Assembly: GCA_964401685.1 (NCBI GenBank)
Contig: CAYNZH010000067.1
Coordinates: 1-5,247 of the forward strand
Origin: DASRQK01 sp964401685
Lineage (GTDB): Bacteria; Bacteroidota; Bacteroidia; Sphingobacteriales; Sphingobacteriaceae
DNA: 5,247 bases
Direction: 5' to 3'
The notes under the pieces are model-generated. The model did no database searches. It was not told where the DNA came from and saw only the letters and a list, made by a program, of their open reading frames with translations. This document shows, one piece after another, positions 1-5,247 of the stretch (its first letter is position 1; each line of letters opens with the position of its first letter). A program made the position numbers and the translations under genes.

Positions 1-2
1 CG

Positions 3-977
3 TTTGCGCTCCAAAGTATGGATTCACTGCAGTTATTTGTGGATCTGTTTGCATTCCCCGCAGATTCGACTTCAGATCCTAAGCATCTGGTGTCGGCCGA
101 CACGGGGACTAGCGGTCTGAGTTGGGATGTTCGCCGGGACGGTCGGTATGTTTTACGTGTACAACCCGAGTTATTGGCGGAAGTATCCTATGATCTTTGG
201 GTCACGGCCGATCCGTCATTGGCAAATCCTGTCGATCCACAAGCCAGGCACCATATAGGTAGTGTTTTTGGTGACCCAAGGGATGGCGGCGCACGACGGC
301 ATGAGGGGATAGATATTTTTGCTCCGAGATTGACGCCTGTAGTGGCTGCAGCAGAAGGTACTGTGACGCGGGTGGGGGATAATCGATTGGGTGGTAAAGT
401 TGTATGGCTGAGACCACAGGGTAGAGGGATCAATCTGTATTACGCACACTTGGATTCCCAAATGGTAAAGCCGGGACAGCTCGTCCGCACGGGTGATACG
501 TTGGGTCTGATGGGAACTACAGGCAATGCTCGCACGACTCCGCCTCACCTGCACTTTGGCGTGTACGGGCAAAATGGCGCAGTCGATCCGCTACCATTTG
601 TCAGGCCTGATAAATCAGATGCTCCCCCTATTAACACGGATAAATCCCTGATTGGCGATACGTTGAGAGTGACTGCGCGCAGTTCCACAATCGCTGCGAT
701 CAATACGCCGGTAACTTTGGAAGCAGCGACTGCCAGCGGTTATAGGGTCTTATTGCCTGATGGGACAAACCACGTCCTCAGCGCTAGGGAAATCGGACCA
801 TTAAATCCCCTACGTACTTTTCGCCTTGAACATCTGCCTACAATCGTTTATTCTCAGCCGGATAGTAGTTCCGCACGCGTGAGGATCTTTGAGGTCGAGG
901 CCACAGTGAGGGCGATCGCAGAGTATGGCGAATTCGTACTGATAGACGCTCCTGAAAGGGGCTGGATTTTGCGATAA
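3..977 (+). CDS. M23 (LytM-like) zinc metallopeptidase with C-terminal SH3-like modules, 5'-truncated by the window edge
   Basis: Probable peptidoglycan endopeptidase acting in the periplasm or at the envelope, where M23 enzymes cut peptide cross-bridges. The frame is open to the first base, so the ATG at 18 is probably internal and the signal peptide would lie upstream. Counting that Met as residue 1, the M23 fold covers about 76-197. It holds HEGID (H95, D99) and PHLHFG (H177, H179); by family rule H95, D99 and H179 bind zinc, and H144 (YYAHLD) and H177 are catalytic, so it looks active. Residues about 40-63 resemble a small beta domain. Residues about 214-319 look like two SH3-like modules, the second ending in RGWILR, which often serve in cell-wall binding. 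The stop lies 18 nt before rnpB. The M23 call is firm; the SH3 assignment and the natural substrate are inferred. Confidence 0.9.
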   Translation, partial: FALQSMDSLQLFVDLFAFPADSTSDPKHLVSADTGTSGLSWDVRRDGRYVLRVQPELLAEVSYDLWVTADPSLANPVDPQARHHIGSVFGDPRDGGARRHEGIDIFAPRLTPVVAAAEGTVTRVGDNRLGGKVVWLRPQGRGINLYYAHLDSQMVKPGQLVRTGDTLGLMGTTGNARTTPPHLHFGVYGQNGAVDPLPFVRPDKSDAPPINTDKSLIGDTLRVTARSSTIAAINTPVTLEAATASGYRVLLPDGTNHVLSAREIGPLNPLRTFRLEHLPTIVYSQPDSSSARVRIFEVEATVRAIAEYGEFVLIDAPERGWILR

Positions 978-983
978 ATTCAG

Positions 984-991
984 TATCTTTG
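984..991 (+). promoter_or_regulatory. Bacteroidota-type -7 promoter element for rnpB
   Basis: TATCTTTG fits the TAnnTTTG -7 consensus of Bacteroidota primary-sigma promoters. It ends four bases before the first base of the RNase P RNA P1 helix at 996, so it would span -12 to -5 of a start at 996. No good -33 element is seen: the only nearby TTTG (968-971) is 12 nt upstream, closer than the usual spacing of about 19. The element lies in the short gap after the peptidase gene, so rnpB need not depend on read-through. Confidence 0.72.
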
Positions 992-995
992 TGTG

Positions 996-1380
996 GAAGT
1001 AAACTCGTTCTATCGCTGTTTCCCTTGGGAAAGAGAGGAAAGTCCGGACAATGAAGAGCACCCCGCTTCCTAACGGGAAGGTTACACGCACGTGTAAACA
1101 GCAAGTGCCACAGAAAAGAAACCGCCTCGCTTCTGGCAAGGTAAGGGTGAAAACGTGGGGTAAGAGCCTACGCCGGTGCCTGGTAACAGGTGCTGTGGGT
1201 AAACCTCGGGGATTGAAAGACCAAATAGGTCACGGAAAACCAGGCGGCTGCTCGCTGTCTCTTTGCTTAAGCGAAGATCCGTGACGGGTAGGTTGATTGA
1301 GCCATTCAGCGATGGATGGCCTAGATAAATGATAGAACCTCGGTAACGAGAGACAGAATCCGGCTTATAGAGTTTACTTC
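996..1380 (+). ncRNA. rnpB: RNase P RNA, bacterial type A
   Basis: Catalytic RNA of RNase P, which removes 5' leaders from pre-tRNAs together with the protein RnpA. Ends are set by P1: GAAGTAAACTC (996-1006) pairs perfectly with 1370-1380. P2 is 1007-1014 with 1331-1338, also perfect. The P4 core shows AGAGGAAAGTCCGGACA (1034-1050) and ACAGAATCCGGCTTA (1353-1367). Other visible helices: P3 (about 1019-1032), P8 (1066-1070/1076-1080), P9 (1082-1087/1092-1097), a short P12 (about 1125-1141), P14 with a GTAA loop (1179-1190), P16 (1229-1236/1278-1285), and P18 (1301-1320) with a GCGA loop. The L15 loop has GGT at 1287-1289, which pairs with the tRNA CCA end. CCTAGATAAATGA (1319-1331) is the conserved J18/2. 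Length is 385 nt against 377 in E. coli. P18 and the A-type layout rule out type B. Helix names are by analogy with E. coli. Confidence 0.97.
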
Positions 1381-1390
1381 TATTTTTTTT
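1370..1390 (+). terminator. Possible rnpB terminator: P1 3' strand followed by a T tract
   Basis: The 3' strand of P1 (1370-1380) is followed at once by TATTTTTTTT (1381-1390). There is no local hairpin before the T tract, so the stem would have to be the long-range P1 helix of RNase P RNA itself. This could end the transcript, or the tract could mark a processing zone with read-through into the regulator gene that starts at 1402. The arrangement is plain in the sequence; the function is inferred. Confidence 0.4.
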
Positions 1391-1401
1391 AATTCACGAC
1401 T

Positions 1402-2796
1402 ATGCCAAATACGACTAAAATACTGATAATCGATGATGAAAAGGCAATCCGAAGTACACTAAGAGAAATTTTGGAGTACGAAGATTATAAGGTGATGGAT
1501 GTGGATAATGGGGAAGAGGGCCTGGAAATTATCAAGAAAGAGCAAATCGGCTTGGTTCTTTGCGATATAAAAATGAGCCGCATGGATGGGATGGAAGTCT
1601 TGACCCAGGGAGTTTCTCTGAAGCCTGATCTTCCGTTTATCATGATTTCTGGCCATGGAACTATAGAAACTGCAGTAGAAGCCACAAAGAAGGGTGCCTA
1701 TGATTTTATCTCCAAACCACCAGATCTGAACCGCCTACTGATCACCGTAAGAAATGCGCTAGAAAAAGGGAATCTGGTGACCGAGACCAAGGTTCTCAAA
1801 AGGAAGGTCAGCAGAACCCGGGAGATTTTGGGCGAATCCCAAGCGATACAAGCGATCAAGGAAACGATTGACCGGGTAGCCCCGACAGAAGCGCGAGTCC
1901 TTATCACTGGTGCCAACGGTAGTGGGAAAGAATTGGTTGCACGATGGCTGCACGAGAAATCCAATCGAAATTCCGCTCCGCTGATCGAGGTCAACTGTGC
2001 CGCAATTCCCTCGGAACTAATCGAAAGCGAACTCTTTGGCCATGAAAAAGGCTCGTTTACCTCAGCAATAAAGCAGCGGATCGGTAAGTTTGAACAGGCC
2101 CACAATGGAACACTTTTTTTGGATGAAATCGGCGACATGAGTCTTTCCGCGCAGGCAAAAGTTCTGCGAGCGCTACAGGAAAACAAGATCACCAGGGTTG
2201 GGGGCGAAAAAGAAATCAGTGTCAATGTCCGTGTGATTGCCGCGACCAACAAAGATCTTCTCAAGGAGATAGACGCCGGGAATTTCCGCATGGACTTGTA
2301 CCATAGATTGAGTGTGATTTTGATACATGTTCCACCTTTGCAAGAGCGTTTGGATGATATAGAAGGTCTAGCGCTGCATTTTTGCAAGGAAATTTGTGGG
2401 GAATATGGCGTTCCCGAGAAAAAGATCGATAAAAAGGCTATCGACGTTCTCAAGAAATTGCCCTGGACGGGAAATATCCGTGAGCTGCGCAATGTAATCG
2501 AGCGGTTGATCATCCTGAGTGACAAGCTGATCACTGAAAATGATGTCGTCTCCTATGCGAATCCGGGTCACAACCTGACACAGGACCAGCATTCGGTCTC
2601 GGACAATGGCGCACAGGCCCTCACCCTGGCCTATAGCGACTACGCGGGTTTACAGGATTTTAAGGATCATGCCGAGAAAGCTTATATAAAACATTGCCTA
2701 AGTCAGGCCGATGGTAATAAGGAAAAAGCTGCGCAAGCGCTACAGATGTCGCTGGATCAGCTGAATCACTTGGTCGGGAAATACGGAATTTTATAG
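1402..2796 (+). CDS. Sigma-54-dependent response regulator, NtrC family
   Basis: Cytoplasmic transcription activator that, once phosphorylated, would use ATP to open sigma-54 promoters. The receiver domain (about 5-120) has D11, D12, phospho-acceptor D55, S83 and K105. The AAA+ domain (about 142-375) has Walker A GANGSGKE (170-177), loop GSFTSA (217-222) where the consensus is GAFTGA, Walker B LFLDEIGD (238-245) and FRMDLYHRL with likely arginine fingers. A linker of about 385-415 leads to a Fis-like segment (about 421-464) whose last helix lacks the usual basic residues. The length of 464 aa is normal. The ATG at 1402 is the only good start, because an in-frame TAA lies at 1390-1392; no Shine-Dalgarno is seen. 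The gene starts 21 nt after rnpB. No sensor kinase lies in the window, so the signal and targets are unknown. Confidence 0.95.
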   Translation: MPNTTKILIIDDEKAIRSTLREILEYEDYKVMDVDNGEEGLEIIKKEQIGLVLCDIKMSRMDGMEVLTQGVSLKPDLPFIMISGHGTIETAVEATKKGAYDFISKPPDLNRLLITVRNALEKGNLVTETKVLKRKVSRTREILGESQAIQAIKETIDRVAPTEARVLITGANGSGKELVARWLHEKSNRNSAPLIEVNCAAIPSELIESELFGHEKGSFTSAIKQRIGKFEQAHNGTLFLDEIGDMSLSAQAKVLRALQENKITRVGGEKEISVNVRVIAATNKDLLKEIDAGNFRMDLYHRLSVILIHVPPLQERLDDIEGLALHFCKEICGEYGVPEKKIDKKAIDVLKKLPWTGNIRELRNVIERLIILSDKLITENDVVSYANPGHNLTQDQHSVSDNGAQALTLAYSDYAGLQDFKDHAEKAYIKHCLSQADGNKEKAAQALQMSLDQLNHLVGKYGIL

Positions 2797-2804
2797 GCAG
2801 TAGA

Positions 2805-2828
2805 CCGGCGTCAAAGCAGGGATGCCGG
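2805..2828. terminator. Hairpin between convergent genes, possible bidirectional terminator
   Basis: CCGGCGTC (2805-2812) pairs with GATGCCGG (2821-2828) over eight base pairs with one G-T wobble, around an 8-nt loop. It lies in the 39-nt gap between the ends of the response regulator and the recombinase, where a terminator for both is expected. Neither side has a clear T tract, so it is not a classic intrinsic terminator. Termination in vivo is inferred. Confidence 0.45.
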
Positions 2829-2835
2829 ACGTTGT

Positions 2836-3729
2836 TCAGGCCCGCGGGTGATGCTGAATGATGATGGACCTGAGGTAATCCCTGTCAAGGTGCGTGTAAA
2901 TTTCGGTGGTTGTAATGCTCTCATGCCCCAACATGTCCTGAACTGCGCGCAAGTCGGCTCCTCCCTCGACTAAGTGACTTGCGAAGGAATGCCTCAGGGT
3001 GTGGGGACTTATTGTTCGCGGCAGCCCTGCTTGCCTTGCGAGTTCTTTGATGATCAAAAAGACCATAACTCTGGATAGGCCACTGCCCCTGCGATTGAGA
3101 AAAACGATGTCCTCAAAGCCGGGTTTTATTTTCTGGTGGACGCGAATCTCACTGAGGTAAGTTTGCAAGTATTTTGATGCTGTTTTGCCAATGGGAACCA
3201 GTCTTTCCTTGTTACCTTTGCCCTCGACCTTGATGAAGTCTATTTGGAGATGGAGATTGGAAATCTTGAGGCCAGTCAGTTCGCTCACGCGCAGGCCACA
3301 CCCGTACAGGATTTCCACTATGGCTCGGTTGCGTGCTCCTTCAGCTGTCGAGAGATCCAGCCCGGATACCAAAGCATCGATTTGCTGTATGTTGAGTACG
3401 TCGGGCAGTTTTCGGACTATTTTCGGCGAATCAATAAAATCCATAGGGTTGATCAAAACGGTTTGTTCCAATTTCAGGTAATCGAAAAATGCCTTAAACG
3501 CGGAGAGCATCCGTGCCTGAGAACTCGTTTTTATAGGAAATTCCTGTATCCAGGAGAGGAATTCGCGGAGTATGTCCGGACTTACGTCCAAAATGCCAAG
3601 AGATCGGGAGTCTGCGAACTGCTTTAGTTTGTCCACATCACCGAGATACGCTGAGATGGTATTGGGAGCAAGACCTTTTTCAAACCGCAGATGCTGCGCG
3701 AAATTCTTTATTTCTTGCTCCCAATCCAT
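2836..3729 (-). CDS. xerD: Tyrosine recombinase XerD
   Basis: Site-specific recombinase that, with a partner Xer protein, resolves chromosome dimers at a dif site near the terminus. The N-terminal SAM-like core-binding domain spans about 1-90 and the catalytic domain about 106-290. All six catalytic residues are present: R147 (GLRVSEL), K171 (GKGNKER), H243 and R246 (HTLRHSFASH), H269 (LGHE) and nucleophile Y278 (IYTHLD). The spacing equals that of E. coli XerD shifted by one residue. The 297-aa length and the tail DRDYLRSIIIQHHPRA favour XerD over XerC. The start is fixed by an in-frame TAA directly before the ATG. It lies 11 nt after the GAPDH stop on the same strand, with no clear promoter of its own, so the two are probably co-transcribed. 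A phage or transposon integrase is less likely given the housekeeping setting and normal length. Confidence 0.92.
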   Translation of the reverse strand: MDWEQEIKNFAQHLRFEKGLAPNTISAYLGDVDKLKQFADSRSLGILDVSPDILREFLSWIQEFPIKTSSQARMLSAFKAFFDYLKLEQTVLINPMDFIDSPKIVRKLPDVLNIQQIDALVSGLDLSTAEGARNRAIVEILYGCGLRVSELTGLKISNLHLQIDFIKVEGKGNKERLVPIGKTASKYLQTYLSEIRVHQKIKPGFEDIVFLNRRGSGLSRVMVFLIIKELARQAGLPRTISPHTLRHSFASHLVEGGADLRAVQDMLGHESITTTEIYTHLDRDYLRSIIIQHHPRA

Positions 3730-3740
3730 TTATCAAAATA

Positions 3741-5189
3741 TTAGTAATAAGTGACGCGGACTACATCCGATATTTTCTTGGCCAGGCGTATGACTTGCTG
3801 GGTATAACCAAACTCATTGTCGTACCATACGTATAGAACTGCGGAGGTTCCATCTGCCGAGACGATCGTTGCAGGTCCGTCCACGATGCTCGCGTGGGGA
3901 TTACCCACCAAATCGCTGCTGACCAATTCGTTGGAAACCGAATATTCGAGTTGCTCTGTCAAGGAACCAAAAAGTGCGGCGTCCCGAATGATTCCGTTTA
4001 TCGACTCCTTGGTCACGGGTTTATTGAGGGTGAGATTCAGGATTGCGAGAGACACATTTGGCGTAGGAACACGAACTGCATTCCCAGTAAGCTTTCCTCC
4101 CAAATGAGGAAGCACTTTAGCGACAGCTTTATCTGCTCCCGTCTCGGTGATCACCAAGTTCAGGGCTGCAGAACGTCCCCGCCTGTATTTACTGTGGTAG
4201 TTGTCCAGAAGATTTTGGTCATTGGTATAGGAATGCACCGTCTCAATGTGCCCCCGGCTGATCCCAAAGGCATCGTCAACAATCTTGAGAACGGGGACAA
4301 TCGCGTTGGTGGTACAGGATGCATTGGAATATATGTTTTCATCGCTTTGATGGAAGCTCTCATCGTTGATCCCAGTGACCAAATTGGGGATATCCCCTTT
4401 CCCGGGCGCTGTCAATAAAACTTTTGAAATCCCCTTGGCCTTTAAATGTCGTCCCAGACCTTCCCTGTCCCTGAAAACTCCGGTATTATCGATGAGGAGT
4501 GCGTCCTCAATACCATACTGGGTATAGTCGACATCTTCGGGCTGCTTGGCCGCAATCAGTCTGACAGTCTGCCCGTTGATGACCAAGGCCTGATTTTCGA
4601 AATCCTCAGTAATGGTTCCAATGAAAGCACCATGTACCGAATCATTGCGAAGTAATTCCGCTCTCTTGGTCAGTTCTTCGTCGCTGTAGCTTCGGGTCAC
4701 GATTGCGCGTAGACGTAGCTGCTCACCCTTTCCAGCTTGCTGTATCAGCATACGAGTCGCGATACGCCCGATACGTCCAAATCCATAGAGCACTACATCT
4801 TTAGGTTTTAGAATCCTTTTGTCTCTGCCAATGTGTTCCGCCAGTTTGTCCTTGACAAAAGCGAGCGCGTCAGCATAATTTTGGCCCTCCCTGGCCCACT
4901 CATGAGCTAGCCTGCCCAGGTCTATACGAGATGGTGCAAGTTCCAACTGGTCAATCGCTTTGGCAAGTTCAACAGTTTGGGCCACATGTATAGACAGCTC
5001 GCTGACCTTGCGCGCATATTGGTGGTGCGCGAGTACTTCGCTACTGCTGACATTAAATAGCGGCTTCCTGAACAGGATGAATTCCACAGAATCATTTAGC
5101 CATCGCCGACCAGCTATATTGATCAGTTCAGTGGCCAGTTTTTCCTTTTCTATCCAGGCATTGAATTCCGAGAGGTAGTTGTTTGACAT
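3741..5189 (-). CDS. gap: Glyceraldehyde-3-phosphate dehydrogenase, long form with N-terminal extension
   Basis: Cytoplasmic glycolytic enzyme that oxidises glyceraldehyde 3-phosphate with phosphate and NAD(P)+ to 1,3-bisphosphoglycerate. Residues about 1-128 form a mostly helical extension absent from the classic enzyme of about 335 aa. The Rossmann domain starts at about 131 with YGFGRIGR (135-142). NDSVHGAF is at 182-189, the active site SNASCTTN has nucleophile C292, the general base is H319 (ETVHSYT), and WYDNEFGYT (455-463) is the family's nicotinamide-site motif. The 482-aa length fits the long GAPDH group known in Bacteroidota and some proteobacteria. The usual NAD-selective Asp after the second strand is not seen (VTRSYSDEE, 164-172), so coenzyme choice is open. 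ATG at 5189 is the first possible start after an in-frame TAA (5205-5207). A promoter lies just upstream and xerD 11 nt downstream. Confidence 0.96.
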   Translation of the reverse strand: MSNNYLSEFNAWIEKEKLATELINIAGRRWLNDSVEFILFRKPLFNVSSSEVLAHHQYARKVSELSIHVAQTVELAKAIDQLELAPSRIDLGRLAHEWAREGQNYADALAFVKDKLAEHIGRDKRILKPKDVVLYGFGRIGRIATRMLIQQAGKGEQLRLRAIVTRSYSDEELTKRAELLRNDSVHGAFIGTITEDFENQALVINGQTVRLIAAKQPEDVDYTQYGIEDALLIDNTGVFRDREGLGRHLKAKGISKVLLTAPGKGDIPNLVTGINDESFHQSDENIYSNASCTTNAIVPVLKIVDDAFGISRGHIETVHSYTNDQNLLDNYHSKYRRGRSAALNLVITETGADKAVAKVLPHLGGKLTGNAVRVPTPNVSLAILNLTLNKPVTKESINGIIRDAALFGSLTEQLEYSVSNELVSSDLVGNPHASIVDGPATIVSADGTSAVLYVWYDNEFGYTQQVIRLAKKISDVVRVTYY

Positions 5190-5222
5190 AAGTATATGTA
5201 AAGATTAAGTGTAGAAAATTCC

Positions 5223-5230
5223 CAAAGATA
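5223..5230 (-). promoter_or_regulatory. Bacteroidota-type -7 promoter element for gap-xerD
   Basis: Read on the - strand this is TATCTTTG, the TAnnTTTG element and the same eight bases as before rnpB. By the rnpB spacing, transcription would start near 5218, leaving a leader of about 29 nt before the GAPDH ATG at 5189. The -33 element would lie at or beyond the window end and cannot be judged. Confidence 0.7.
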
Positions 5231-5247
5231 CACTTTTTATGGGCGAA

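Noticed and set aside
967..971. TTTTG as a -33 element for rnpB
   Set aside because: The distance to TATCTTTG is about 12 nt, well short of the usual spacing, so it was not listed as a promoter part.
810..1139. 109-aa and 88-aa open frames on the - strand across the peptidase end and rnpB
   Set aside because: Antisense to a real gene and a structured RNA, with no recognisable domain.
1051..1284. 77-aa open frame inside rnpB
   Set aside because: It lies wholly within conserved RNase P RNA helices, and its sequence is explained by the RNA structure.
1698..2534. 278-aa open frame antisense to the response regulator
   Set aside because: Low-complexity Ser/Arg/Leu-rich product, a codon-bias mirror of the real gene, which has complete family motifs.
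3244..3627. 127-aa open frame antisense to xerD
   Set aside because: The - strand frame carries every XerD catalytic residue; the + strand product has no domain signature.
2836..3729. Recombinase as sign of an integrated mobile element
   Set aside because: No att repeats, cargo genes, tRNA or compositional break; length and C-terminus fit housekeeping XerD.
3894..4418. 174-aa open frame antisense to GAPDH
   Set aside because: A shadow of the conserved GAPDH coding frame, with no supporting motif or start signal.

Overview
The window looks like chromosomal core DNA from a member of the Bacteroidota. Four things point there. Two transcription units start with the octamer TATCTTTG, which fits the TAnnTTTG -7 element of this phylum. 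The start codons have no clear Shine-Dalgarno sequence. The GAPDH is the long form of about 480 residues. The response regulator belongs to the NtrC group that carries an FTSA-type loop. Genus and order cannot be assigned from this sequence.

Left half, + strand. The window opens inside a gene for an exported-type M23 (LytM-like) peptidoglycan endopeptidase with C-terminal SH3-like modules; its 5' end lies outside. Only 18 nt after its stop comes a complete type A RNase P RNA gene (rnpB, 996-1380). It has an 11-bp P1 helix, the P4 core, a GCGA-capped P18 and the GGU tRNA-binding loop. A T-rich tract follows P1 directly, and 21 nt after rnpB starts a 464-aa sigma-54-dependent response regulator (receiver, AAA+, Fis-like C-terminus).

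Right half, - strand. A promoter near 5230 drives a long GAPDH gene. Eleven nt after its stop comes a XerD-type tyrosine recombinase with all six catalytic residues. The two genes are probably one transcript. The recombinase and the response regulator converge on a 39-nt gap that holds a GC-rich hairpin, a plausible two-way terminator.

The genes serve separate housekeeping jobs: cell-wall remodelling, tRNA 5' maturation, sigma-54 regulation, chromosome dimer resolution and glycolysis. I saw no mobile element, CRISPR array, tRNA, toxin-antitoxin or defence locus, and no sign of a new multi-gene system. The points worth a second look are local: the shared promoter octamer, the rnpB-regulator junction, the altered DNA-binding end and loop of the regulator, the coenzyme pocket of the GAPDH, and the gap-xerD pairing.
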